A stretch of DNA of 64,000 nt from CAJBLF01 sp964545415 (GTDB lineage: Bacteria > Patescibacteriota > Gracilibacteria > Absconditabacterales > Absconditicoccaceae), in contig CAZJFP010000003.1 of the NCBI GenBank assembly GCA_964545415.1, positions 1 through 64,000 of the forward strand, read 5' to 3'. Made by a program: the position numbers and the translations under genes. The notes beneath the pieces are model-generated. The model made no database searches. It saw only the letters and a program-made list of their open reading frames with translations, and had not been told where the DNA came from. Positions 9,117 through 19,235 of this stretch are shown in pieces; position 1 is the stretch's first letter; each line of letters opens with the position of its first letter.

Positions 9117-10223
9117 ATGAAAATAGGAATCGTAGGTCTCCCTAATGTCGGAAAGTCAACGTTATTCAACGCGCTTACCAAATCCTACTCTGCCCCTGCA
9201 GAGAATTTTCCGTTTTGTACAATCGATCCGAATATAGGAATAGTGGATGTAAAAGATCCAAGAGTAGATAAGTTGTCTGAAATATCGCAGTCGAAGAAGA
9301 AAGTCTACGCGAGCATAGAATTCGTCGATATCGCGGGACTCGTGAAAGGTGCCAGCAAAGGAGAAGGTTTGGGAAATAAGTTTTTGTCCCATATCAGAGA
9401 AGTTGATGCTATCGTGCAAGTGTTGAGATATTTCAAGGATAGCGACGTCGTGCATGTGGAATGAGGAGTCGATCCGATGAGAGATGTGGAGATCATAAAT
9501 ACGGAATTGATCTTCGCCGATTTGGAAATCATAGAGAGAAATCTGCCCAATCTCGCAAAAAGAGCAAAAACATCAGGAAACAAAGATGAACTCAAACTTG
9601 TAGAAATATTGATGGAAATCCAGGAAGCGCTCATCCAAGGGAAAATCGCCCATGATATCAAATCCAAACTGACCAAAGACGAGGAAAAGCTCCTCAAATC
9701 GTACAACTTCCTAACGACAAAACCGATCGTTTACGCAATCAATATCGGACAGGATGATATCCCATATGCACATGAAATAGCCGAAGAATATATGATAAAA
9801 TTACAAAGTCCCGTAGCTATCGTTTGTGCAAAATTAGAATCAGAAATGATGGAGATGGAAGACGAAGAAAAAGATGAGTTCATCAGAGAATTGGTAAGCG
9901 TAGATAAAATAGTGCATATCCCGACATTAAATGATCTAATCAAATTAGGATATGAAAAAGTCGGATTGATGTACTATTTCACTACCGGAGAAAAAGAGAC
10001 GAAATGCCGATCCATCCCTATTGCGTCCACTGCTCCGCAAGCGGCAGGAGCCATCCATACGGATTTTGAGAAAGGATTCATCAAGGCTGAAGTAGTAAAG
10101 TATGATGACCTTGTGAGCTGCGGTTCATGGGCCAAAGCTAGAGAAAAAGGGCTCCTAAAATTGGAAGGAAAGGACTATATAGTACAAGATGGGGATTGTA
10201 TCATCTTCAAATTTAATGTTTAA
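9117..10223 (+). CDS. ychF: Ribosome-binding GTPase/ATPase YchF
   Basis: A universally conserved Obg-family P-loop NTPase that binds ribosomes and prefers ATP. The 368 residues are full length. They start MKIGIVGLPNVGKSTLFNAL (Walker A), followed by the G3 region FVDIAGLVKGASKGEGLGNK, and end in a TGS domain (DGDCIIFKF). One UGA, in the conserved stretch VEGGVDPMRD, encodes glycine. The reading frame is open upstream to 8802, but that part is repeat DNA and the family starts at MKIG, so ATG 9117 is chosen. Confidence 0.96.
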
Positions 10224-10271
10224 GGAGTCGTCCATAGGGCAAAAGGTCTAAAAAAATATCAGAATAATCTC

Positions 10272-10299
10272 TTGACATTAATGAGCAAATTCTTATCAC
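10272..10299 (+). promoter_or_regulatory. Putative promoter before the sigma-region-4 gene
   Basis: TTGACA, 16 bases, TATCAC, about 57 bases before the ATG at 10357. Confidence 0.4.
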
Positions 10300-10356
10300 T
10301 AATACAGTTAAATTTACCCTAGATTTCTCTTATTTTACTCAATTACATGCAATCCT

Positions 10357-11454
10357 ATGAACTTCAACGTAAAAATGGATGACAAGAAACTCAAGGTAGA
10401 TATCGAGAAAACAAACTTGAAGGACATTTTGATATACTGCAAACCAAAGGAAAGATTAGTGCTCATGAAAAAATTCGGTCTCGATGGATCAAAAGAGACT
10501 CCTCTCCAGAGAATCGGAAAGGAATATTCATTGACCAGAGAAAGAATCAGACAGATTGAAACACAAGCGCTCATGAGATTCAGAAGACTTATCGTAGGTA
10601 ACGAAACCTACATGGAAGTGCTTCAAGAGGCTAAGAAAGTACTTGATGTCCATGGAGGATTATTATGTGAAGATGTGTTGATTTCTAAATTGGTAAACAA
10701 GAATATCTTTAAGTTCTCTAAGCAAGAGCTCAAACTTATTCTCGTTTCCGACTTCGATGTTACCTATCTCAAGAGAAATAAATATTTGAACAAAGCATTC
10801 TATCTCGAACCATTGTACGAAGATCTTTTGACCAAGATGGTCCTCACGATCAGTGCATACTTCGAAAAAAGAAACAAGAGTCAAGATCTCTATGAATTCA
10901 TCGGATGGATGAAAGAAAACTTCGCCAAAGATTACAAAGACGTACATTATATGAAAAATGACCTCTTCTACGTAAACTTCTTCGAAAGCATTAGAGAAAT
11001 CAATGTATTTGATGGAAAGATCGGTCTGCCAACCTTTGCAGACGTAAATCCAAGAACTATCAAATTGAAGATTCTCTACACTATGAGAAGAATCAACAAA
11101 CCAGTTCACTATCAAGAACTTCCAGCAAAGATCATGGAACGATTCCCAGCAAAAAATGTTAAGATCAATACCGTACATAACGAATTAGTAAAAAACAATG
11201 ATCTCTTTGTAAATCTCGGACTTGGAATCTATGGATTGAAAGAACGGGGATATGAAGGTGGTATGGTCAAAGAAATCTTAGTAAGAATCTTCGAAAGAAA
11301 CGATAGAGCTATGAACGTCAAGGAACTCTGCAAAGAAATGTTGAAAGAGAAGATGGTAAGTCCAAACACGGTAATGTTGAATCTTCAGAAATATAAAGAT
11401 CTTTTCAGAAGAGTCGAAAAGGGAGTCTATGAACTCATCAAGTCAAAGAAATAA
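10357..11454 (+). CDS. Sigma-70 region 4 / HARE-HTH regulator
   Basis: A 365-residue DNA-binding protein. Residues about 24-80 look like sigma factor region 4: a KERLVLMKKFGLDG helix, then SLTRERIRQIETQALMRFRR as the helix-turn-helix. No region 2 is present, so it is not a complete sigma factor. The rest contains at least one HARE-HTH-like winged helix (about 240-285 and again at 310-365, with RAMNVKELCKEM), the fold of RNA polymerase delta subunits. It may modulate transcription through RNA polymerase; this is inference. No UGA is used in the whole gene. It has its own promoter-like sequence and a strong terminator. Confidence 0.8.
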   Translation: MNFNVKMDDKKLKVDIEKTNLKDILIYCKPKERLVLMKKFGLDGSKETPLQRIGKEYSLTRERIRQIETQALMRFRRLIVGNETYMEVLQEAKKVLDVHGGLLCEDVLISKLVNKNIFKFSKQELKLILVSDFDVTYLKRNKYLNKAFYLEPLYEDLLTKMVLTISAYFEKRNKSQDLYEFIGWMKENFAKDYKDVHYMKNDLFYVNFFESIREINVFDGKIGLPTFADVNPRTIKLKILYTMRRINKPVHYQELPAKIMERFPAKNVKINTVHNELVKNNDLFVNLGLGIYGLKERGYEGGMVKEILVRIFERNDRAMNVKELCKEMLKEKMVSPNTVMLNLQKYKDLFRRVEKGVYELIKSKK

Positions 11455-11481
11455 TCTTAAGGACATATCAAACGGGGCAAG

Positions 11482-11507
11482 AAATTCCGCTAATGCGGAA
11501 TTTTTTG
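11482..11507 (+). terminator. Terminator after the sigma-region-4 gene
   Basis: AAATTCCGC, loop TAAT, GCGGAATTT, then a T run. Confidence 0.85.
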
Positions 11508-11513
11508 TTATTT

Positions 11514-11858
11514 TTAAGTATACACACTAGAAAAAAACACCATCCGGTAGTAACAAAAAAAAGACCGACAGAAACACCGCGGCCTTTTATAACAAAAATC
11601 TTTCACTCAATACCAATCCAGCTTCTTGCGTTTGATCCACAATATAATTGCGAAGAAAGCAACTATCATTGCCAACAGCATGAGACCAGTATCAACAATC
11701 CATTCAGGAGCGATCTTGGTCACCCATTCAGGAGCAGGACTAAATATTCCCACGCCAATCTGAATAGCAAAGATAAAAACGAATATTGGCATTAAGACAG
11801 AAAAAGATTTCCCTAATCCATCAAAAAATCTTTTCGATAATTTTTCAAATTTTTCCAT
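11514..11858 (-). CDS. Small two-helix membrane protein (stop uncertain)
   Basis: The first 83 residues form a sensible small membrane protein. A basic N-terminus MEKFEKLSKRFF is followed by two hydrophobic segments (about 18-42 and 56-76) and a basic end KRKKLDWY. A UGA at 11607-11609 follows. Read as glycine, the frame runs to a TAA at 11514 (114 residues), but the extra tail is Cys/Phe/Arg-rich, looks non-coding and crosses a terminator-like hairpin. The true end may therefore be the UGA, or a nearby TAA lost by frameshift. Function is unknown. It is divergent from uvrC. Confidence 0.6.
11553..11585 (-). terminator. Minus-strand terminator-like hairpin
   Basis: On the minus strand GGCCG pairs with CGGTC and is followed by eight T. 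It lies directly after the UGA of the small membrane protein and inside its extended reading frame. Confidence 0.5.
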
Positions 11859-11883
11859 AAATATGCGTTTTTTTGTATAAACA

Positions 11884-11911
11884 TATATACGAATTTTAAT
11901 AACAATGTCAA
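11884..11911 (-). promoter_or_regulatory. Putative promoter of the small membrane protein
   Basis: Minus strand TTGACA, 16 bases, TATATA, ending 26 bases before the ATG at 11858. Confidence 0.45.
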
Positions 11912-11957
11912 GTATAAGAATGCTTGAAAAACCTAGCAAGAATACTACTCTACCTGT

Positions 11958-13604
11958 ATGTTCACTATAGATATACAAAAAATACCAACCCACGCGGGAG
12001 TCTACTTATTCAAGGATAGGAAAGACACTATTCTCTATATCGGCAAAGCCAAAAATCTCCAAAAGAGACTCTGACAATATTTCTCGCCCAACTCGCTCCG
12101 AAAACAGGAAATGCTCTCCAAAGCGACTAAACTCGACTTTCTCACTGTCAAGAATGAGAGCGAAGCACTGTATCTGGAAGACAACATGATCAAACAACAT
12201 CAGCCAGAATATAACAACCTCCTCAAGGCTGATAACAGCTATACCTACATCAAAATCACCAAAGAGCAATTTCCGCAAATCATACTGACCAAGAGAAGAA
12301 TCAATGATGGATCTACGTATATTGGACCAAAAAACGACACGATCCAATTGAAAAAATTTTTACAATATCTCAGACAGATCCTCAAGTTCAGAGGCTGCAA
12401 GACGACACAATTCAAACAAGGAAAGCTCTGCTCCGACTATTACTTCTGACTCTGCCGCGGCCGATGCAAACTTGCTAAGAGCTTCCCTGATAAGGGGAGA
12501 AATAAAGAGGGGTTTGTCAGCGACTACCAAGCTATTGTAAAAACTATCGTAGCATTCTTCAAATGAAACACCAAGCCCATCGAACACGAAATCCACCAAC
12601 AAATAGAGGCCGCAATAACGCATGAGAACTTCGAACGAGCAGCTCAACTGAGGGACATATACAATTCATTACAATGATTCGTTGAAAAACAGGATGTCGT
12701 TCTGACAGAAAAAAAAGATGGCTATTTCGCGGTAATGAAATCGATTTGAACTCAATACATCTATACCGTCATCATCTTCAAACAAGGGAAAATGATGGAT
12801 ATCATCACCAGCAAAGAACAACAGACTGATATCGAAGAAGATAGTCTTGAATTAGCGATTCAGAGAACATTCGGAGAAGGGAAAGTAGAAAAAAACAAGA
12901 AAGAAATCCACATCGTGAGCAAAAGTTTTTCCAAATTAGGGAAGAAAACAGGGGAAGCATTATGGAAACTCGCTGAGAATTTTCTCGAATCTTACATCAT
13001 TTCCCAATCGATGCAGGAAGGGACAATTATCATCAACGACATGGTGAAAACATTGAAAGACAGATATGGACTCAAGAAGATACCTTACAGGATAGAATGC
13101 ATGGATATTTCACATCTCAGCGGCGGTCGGACGAGCGGATGATTGTCTTGCCTGGTAGGAGGGCTCCCCTACGTCAAATGATATCGCAGATACAAAATCC
13201 AAGCGAAAAAGTCTGATGATTACGAAGCGTTGCAGGAAGTATTGAAGCGTAGAGTGAAAAACGGCGGAGAATTGCCGGATCTTTTGATATTGGATGGTGG
13301 AAAAGGTCAGCTAGGTGTAGTAAAAAAGTTATGCAAGGAGAGTGAATGGAAAAAAATAGTAAGTCAGATTGATATTATTTCTTTGGGAAAAGGAGAAGCC
13401 AGAAACAAGTCGAACATATGAAAGACATCAAAAAAATCTGACAAAATTTGAGAAAAAATATATACATTGGACGATAAACTGAAAATTCACGAAAAAGCGA
13501 TCACCTATGACCAAGCAGACAAGATACTTACAAAAGCAAGGGATGAAGCACATAGATTCGCCAATTCCTATAGAAAAAAACAAATGAGCAAGGAACGAAA
13601 GTAA
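11958..13604 (+). CDS. uvrC: UvrABC excinuclease subunit C
   Basis: Makes both incisions in nucleotide excision repair after UvrA/UvrB damage recognition. Domains in order over 548 residues: a GIY-YIG nuclease (AGVYLF and LYIGKAKNLQKRL), a Cys cluster (CRGRC), a UVR motif binding UvrB (ITHENFERAAQLRDIY), and the RNase H-like nuclease (MDISHLSGG, LILDGGKGQL, EAHRFANSYRKK). It stops where E. coli UvrC continues into its helix-hairpin-helix tail, so that tail is missing. Between the Cys cluster and the UVR motif sits the peptide FPDKGRNKEGF, encoded by a palindromic DNA element also found in trmD. At least ten glycines are UGA. The start ATG 11958 (MFTIDIQKIPTHAG) has no Shine-Dalgarno. Confidence 0.95.
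12481..12516 (+). repeat. Protein-coding palindromic element, copy 1 (in uvrC)
   Basis: Thirty-six bases with an imperfect stem CTTCCCT/AGGGGAG (one G-T pair, loop GATA) followed by AAATAAAGAGGGGTTTG. It matches the trmD copy at 33 of 36 positions, all differences being C/T. It is read in the same frame in both genes, giving PDKGRNKEGF. Confidence 0.85.
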
Positions 13605-13688
13605 AAAAACGAGCAGTTTTCTAGGAAGATAAGCCATTTTTGGTTAACTTTTGGCTATTTTAAGCGATTTTCAATGATTTTATAGATA

Positions 13689-13717
13689 CGGACACGAAAA
13701 AAGTGCCCGTTTTTTTG
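13689..13717 (+). terminator. Terminator after uvrC
   Basis: CGGACAC and GTGCCCG form a stem with one mismatch, followed by seven T. Confidence 0.7.
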
Positions 13718-13742
13718 ACAAAAAAATTTTTCTGAGTACTAT
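13715..13742 (+). promoter_or_regulatory. Putative promoter of the coiled-coil block
   Basis: TTGACA, 16 bases, TACTAT (or TATTAT three bases on), about 36 bases before the ATG at 13778. Confidence 0.45.
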
Positions 13743-13777
13743 TATAGAGTAAAAAGTTTTAATTACTGTTCAAAAAA

Positions 13778-15013
13778 ATGACAACTGCTACAAAAGCGCC
13801 AGCAAATACAACGGCAGCAAACGTACAAAATAGCATGAATGTACCTGCAAATGAGACCAAGGAGGAAAAGATAGCGAGATTAAAAAACGACATGAATACT
13901 GCAATAACAGCAGAAGATTATGAAAAAGCTGCCAAACTCAGAGATGAAATCAAAGGAATAGAAGGAACAGCTGAAGAACCAGGACAAAAATTATTCGATG
14001 CATACGAACAACGAAAAACCAAAACACAAGGAAAAACATTCAAATCTCCTGAATGATCTTTTTGGTTATATCTGCAAAAAAACAATCCTGATGCCAAAAA
14101 CGAATATCCATTCAATGCAGTGATGGCTATATTTCCGAAACTCGAAGACAAAAACAATCTAGAAGATATCAAAAAAGCAATCCAAGAAGAAAAAGACAAA
14201 AAAAAGAAAACACAAACTCAAAATCTGCAAGATGAAAAAGATAGTGAAATGGAGAGATTGAATGCTGCCTTAAAAGACAGTAAGGAACAGAACGAATGAT
14301 TAAGCAAAAGCAAAGAGCAAATGAAAAAATGATTTGCCGTTCTAAGACAAAAAGGGAAAGAACAAATAGAACAAATAAGAAACAGTGAATGAGCAGAAAG
14401 AGAAAAAATAATAGCAGAGCTCAAGAAAACACAAGAAGAAAAGAAAAAACTAGAAGAAGAAAATACAAAACTCAAAAACACGGTATTTGGAGATGCTAAA
14501 TACGAAGACAATATAACGCAAGAAGATCTCAAAAAAATCAGAAGCATGATCTACAATAGATGATACATAGAAAAAGATAAACGATGAAGAAAAACTGTAG
14601 TAGCATATCAGAAAATACCATTGGTAATGGTCAGAAGACGTATGACACTCAAGACTATCGCAAATCATATGAACAACATCAAAGATAACGCCATCACCGG
14701 AGTAGATTATATCATGGCATTTAGAAAAACAAGATTTGCTAGATATGGTGCGATGGATGTCAAAATGACACGAAGAAGTTTACTCAGAAAAGCATGAGCA
14801 GGAAGAAATCTAGAAAAATTCTGAGAAAGATTCCACAAGCAAAAAGACAAAATCATGAATACTATTACTTGAGGAGCAAAAATAGAAGATCTGCCTGAAG
14901 AAGAGCAAAAAGTACTCAAAGCGATAGATCAGAGAATGGATTTTTATGGGAAAAAATATCTTCAAGATATGTTCAATAAAGTCCCAAACACAAAAAAAGA
15001 AGAAAATAAATAA
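13778..15013 (+). CDS. Coiled-coil protein with a UVR motif
   Basis: A 411-residue protein. After an Ala/Thr/Asn-rich start, residues about 28-62 match a UVR motif (MNTAITAEDYEKAAKLRDEI), the helical hairpin known from UvrB, UvrC and Clp adaptor proteins. A long charged coiled coil follows (about 130-235). The C-terminal third is basic (MVRRRMTLKTIANHM, RRSLLRKAGAGR) and could bind nucleic acid or another protein. About ten glycines are UGA. It opens a same-strand block of lineage-specific genes with gaps of 26-31 bases, likely one transcript to about 19.1 kb. Function unknown. Confidence 0.75.
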
Positions 15014-15039
15014 AAATTTTACTCTATTATAATAAAAAA

Positions 15040-15339
15040 ATGGATTATAAGACCACAAAAGAAGCAGCAAAATACGTATATGATACGCTCAAAAAAGTAG
15101 ATCCAGAAGGAGAAATCTTGGAAGTAGAAAAAATCGAAGAGCTTATCAAAGACGATATCATAGATAGATTGGAGATAGAAATGGATCCAGAAGATATAGC
15201 GATATTAGAAAAAAATAGGGATGAAGAAGATTTTTTTGATGCATATATAACAGAAAAATATGGAGAATACGAAGATATGCTTACAGACACCGTAAATGAT
15301 ATGATCAGCGGATATATTCTCGAAGAAGAAGGAGAATAA
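15040..15339 (+). CDS. Small acidic protein, family member 1
   Basis: A 99-residue, strongly acidic, helical protein. The segment RLEIEMDPEDIAILEKNRDE and the following EYEDMLTDTVNDMI match the next gene (residues about 40-90) and more weakly the gene at 24569, so the three form a paralogous family. It resembles the small DUF5663-type proteins of CPR bacteria; I recall this only loosely. The motif TTTTACTC lies 15 bases before the ATG and there is no Shine-Dalgarno. Confidence 0.75.
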   Translation: MDYKTTKEAAKYVYDTLKKVDPEGEILEVEKIEELIKDDIIDRLEIEMDPEDIAILEKNRDEEDFFDAYITEKYGEYEDMLTDTVNDMISGYILEEEGE

Positions 15340-15371
15340 AAAAACAATCGTTTTAGTTTTTATAAACAAAC

Positions 15372-15656
15372 ATGGAAAAAATAAAGAATCTACAACAAGC
15401 AACAGAAGTGATATACAATCATATCAAAGAACTGAATCCGGAAATAGAAAAGGATGATGTATGTGATACGATTTTAGATGAAATATTAGAATCTGTAGAA
15501 TATGCTTTGACAGAAGAAGATGTAAGATTTTTAGAAGAAAACGAGAAAGATACTACAGCAGTAGAAGAATATTTCGAATCCAAAATACCTGACTACAAAG
15601 AGCTGCTTACAGAGATCGTGGCAGATATGGTAGGTGAAGAAATAGAGGAAGAATAA
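15372..15656 (+). CDS. Small acidic protein, family member 2
   Basis: A 94-residue acidic protein, clearly related to its upstream neighbour: ALTEEDVRFLEENEKD aligns with EMDPEDIAILEKNRDE, and DYKELLTEIVADMV with EYEDMLTDTVNDMI. A tandem duplication is likely. Function is unknown; such small acidic helical proteins could be adaptors or chaperone-like partners of the large coiled-coil proteins encoded next. Confidence 0.75.
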   Translation: MEKIKNLQQATEVIYNHIKELNPEIEKDDVCDTILDEILESVEYALTEEDVRFLEENEKDTTAVEEYFESKIPDYKELLTEIVADMVGEEIEEE

Positions 15657-15686
15657 AAAAAACATTTACTCGTTATATGTGATAAG

Positions 15687-18600
15687 ATGAGCGATACACA
15701 ACAGTCACTATCCAAGCTCAGGGAAAATTACGAAAAGATTCGCAACAGCATGGAATCTCATGACCTAAACGACATCATCCTAGATGCAAGCGATGAGCTT
15801 TTTTCTGGATTGAAAGAGATAGTCTTTTCCCAAAAAGACAAAACAAATATCCAAAACGATATCAGAAGGATAACGAGAAATATCGAAGAAAAATACAAGA
15901 AATTAGAAAAGGATAACAGAAAATATATACAAGAGATAAGCGATTTGGAAAACGAAAAAAAGAAAAAAGATACAGACAAGCAAGAAAAAGACGATAAATA
16001 TACAGCAAACAAAGAAAAAATAGAGAACTTATGAAAAGAAATCAGTAATCAAGAAAATAAAGGCAAAAAAAACGAAAATGAAATAGAGAAGAAAAAAAGA
16101 GAGAAAAAAAACAAAGAAAAAGAAATCGATGATGAAGAATCCCAAAGAGAAGAATTGAACAAAAAAATAAACGATACAATGAAGGAAAAAGACGAAATTA
16201 TAAAAGAGATAAAAAACAAAAAAAACGAAAAAGATATAGCAAAAGATCCAAAAGACAAAGATAAGATACAGCAAGAAATTGATGAATTAGAAAAGAAAAA
16301 GAAAGAAAAAGAACAGAAGATAGAAGATACTAAAAAAACAAGAGAAACAACAAAAGAAAATATCGAAAAATTAAAAAAAGAACGAAAAAATATCATTAGA
16401 GATATCAGAGATAAAGACGATGAAAATGGCGATACACATACAAAAAAAAGAGCATTGGAAAACGAAAAAAGCATAATAACAAATAAAAACGACAACTTAG
16501 AAAGAGAGATAAAAAGCATTGAAGCAGAGCTAATAGCTTTGGACAAAAAGATCAAAGAAACAAAAGGAAAACAAGAAGAGAATAAGGATAATATGGATAG
16601 TCTAAAAAAAGTGTTGGATACACATGAAGCGATAGCAAATATAACGGATATATTCGATACAGACAAAGAGCTCAAAAAACAGGCTATAAAAATCAAGACA
16701 ACAGGGACAGTTGCGACAATACAGGAGTTCGTAAAAGATACTAACAATAGACCAACAAATCTGACGTTTGAATTTTATGATAGCGAAAACAAAAAAATTA
16801 GCGGAAATGTAATCAAAAAGATCAAGCTAAAAAGCGGAATCGTCGTAGACATAACATGAATAACAATAAATGATGCTGGAGAAATATCATGGGACAATGT
16901 CAAAGTGACAGAATCAGAAACAGGCAAAAAAGTAGGAGAATATCCTATCGAATTTGAGATAGAAATAGGAGCAAAAACAACATTTACAGGAAGTTTGCAA
17001 GAAAATGTACCAGAAAGGAATATCAATATTACCAATAAGAAAATTTTGAAAGTCGAAATAGATACAGAATATTTGGATAGGACGAAACGTCAGACAGAAG
17101 TGAACGCATACAACGATACGCCACTAGGAAGCGGTCGTGTCATCGAACAAAGAATGGACTCCATCTACAACTACAAACGAGCAGGGATGGAAAGAGAAGC
17201 TTTTTTTAGAGCGCTCAAAAAGGGCGACGGTCCAAAATTAGACAACCTCAACGAAGATCAAAAAGAAGACCTCTATCAGAGAGTCAGGAATATATATAGG
17301 ATGCCAGATCAGACACCAAATTCTGCAACACTCTCTGCAGCTGCGATTGCATGACTTACTGATATCAATGAATTTAGAGGAACGAACGGATTTTTGGAAC
17401 GATTTACATCTGACACGCATGAAAGCGTAAAAGACAAGAAGAATCTGATAAACGAAAGGATCTATAGGGATTATCTCAACAACAATCTGGATGAACAAAT
17501 CGGTAAATATTTCGAACGAAGATTCGATAATATTTTCACGGACGACTTGGAAACAAATACTTTTTTGAAAGCGCAAGTCACCAATTATATGAGAGAGATA
17601 GACCATAACAAAGTCGACAATGATATGCATATGTGAGTAGATGAAGATATTCATACCACGAGATACGGAACCGATAGAATGACCAATAGAAGAAGGAAAA
17701 TACTTGGGTTGAGAATCGGTCGTAGAGATGTCAACTATATGAGATTTTTCTCAGGCACCAAAAAAAGCATTTCAGAACAGACGGTGAATATCAGTACAAA
17801 CACCAATCCTGAAGATCTAAACAATCCAGAACCAGAAAAATATAGTTTGGATTTGGAAGTTTCAGGAAAAAATCATTTTCGTGTAAACATCAAAGTCAAT
17901 GGACAAGAAGAGTTCGCACTCAAAAACGGAGACCCAGCGAATCTTGTAAGAGATGTCTTGAGATGCCCGAGAATAAGCCACGGAAAAACAAGAGCGCATA
18001 TAGGATACAACATTATCAAAGGCATCATAGATATGGCAAAAGAAAAACATATCAGTCTCCTCTACCGCGATCCGCAGACCAATCACAATATGGTCATCAG
18101 AACACACGAAAAGAACATCATCGTAGAAGATCAGGATGAAACCACAAATTATGGAGGAAACAATAGAAGAATCACACAAGTATTGTTCGATTACAAATTA
18201 TTTGAAGACACCAATACCTTCGAATGAGGGACAAACAGGAGTCTCAGAAGAGGTATCGACGCACTTATGGGACATTTCAACAGCGCTATGAATCAATTGC
18301 ACAAACAATATACCTTATCAACAGAGAAAAAATGGAGAACAAAGACAAATCTTCCTACATCATTCTTTACGAGTCCTATCAAGAAATTGTTAAACCTAAG
18401 GACAACGACAAAGTTTGATTTTGAAACAAGCGTCACATGAGCAAACGGGAAACAGGTAAGCATATCATTTAAGAAAAATATCTTCACGATAAGCGGAGCA
18501 GGACTGAAGAAACCGATCAGTTCAAGATCGCTTGGAAAACTTCTAGAAAAAAGAATAGGGAAAATGCGTATTTTCGATGGAGTAGAAAGAGATATTTGCG

Positions 18601-19097
18601 GAAAGGTATATGAATCGCTTATAAATAATATGAGAAAAAATACCAAGATATCACGCAGCAATTTTTGAGTGAAAGATCCAATGACCGGAAGAGTATATGT
18701 GATTGACGAAGATGGAGAATTCGGATATATCCAAGCAGAATCTGTACAATACAAAAACCCTATCAGAAAGATGAACGAAGCAAAAATTGCAGGAAAAGCA
18801 GCACTCACAGGTGCATTATTGGCAGGTGCAAGCGCTACAGGATGAGTGGCTGCATTGGCTGCACCACTCACAATGAATGGCATAGCGACAACTGCATTGG
18901 CAGGCGCAGCAACAGGAAGCGCTATCGATCTTTCAACATATCTTCGAAGAAATGCTAACAGAAACCGAGGAATCGTACCAGTACCTCCTCCAGGAAGGAT
19001 CATGTGTAATGAACGAGAAAAACAGGAATTATTGAAAAATCCATTTCTGATGTCAGGTATCATAAGGGCTATGAGCGAAAGACTAGGGAGATTATAG
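15687..19097 (+). CDS. Very large coiled-coil protein A
   Basis: A 1136-residue protein, reconstructed through about nine UGA codons. Residues about 1-320 are almost continuous Lys/Glu-rich coiled coil. A middle region (about 340-500) looks like beta domains (NLTFEFYDSENKKISG, IEFEIEIGAKTTFTG). The region after 500 is mixed and basic. Near residues 1035-1080 there is a long Ala/Gly-rich hydrophobic stretch (ALTGALLAGASATG, AALAAPLTM), possibly a membrane hairpin. No signal peptide is visible. It shares general architecture (coiled coil, then Ala/Gly hydrophobic patch near the end) with the next gene. No known family recognised. Preceded by TTTACTC 15 bases before the ATG. Confidence 0.8.
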
Positions 19098-19122
19098 GAT
19101 ACAAAAGAATACAGATACACAG

Positions 19123-19145
19123 ACCCGCTCAAGCGGGTTTTTTTT
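19123..19145 (+). terminator. Terminator after coiled-coil gene A
   Basis: ACCCGC, loop TCAA, GCGGGT, then eight T in a row. Confidence 0.9.
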
Positions 19146-19168
19146 GAGTAAAAAAAGTTCTCTGAAAT

Positions 19169-19197
19169 TTGACAAAAATGAGAGTTCCGCATATAAT
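19169..19197 (+). promoter_or_regulatory. Strong sigma-70 promoter
   Basis: Perfect TTGACA, 17 bases, perfect TATAAT. The expected start of transcription leaves a leader of about 30 bases before the ATG at 19236. This is the best promoter in the window. Confidence 0.75.
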
Positions 19198-19235
19198 TAA
19201 AGAAGTACAACGTATTTATACTTTTTTTTACGGAC

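Noticed and set aside
16049..16747. Minus-strand hydrophobic reading frames opposite the coiled-coil genes
   Set aside because: They are Ser/Phe/Leu-rich shadows of Lys/Glu-rich plus-strand sequence with no starts or motifs.
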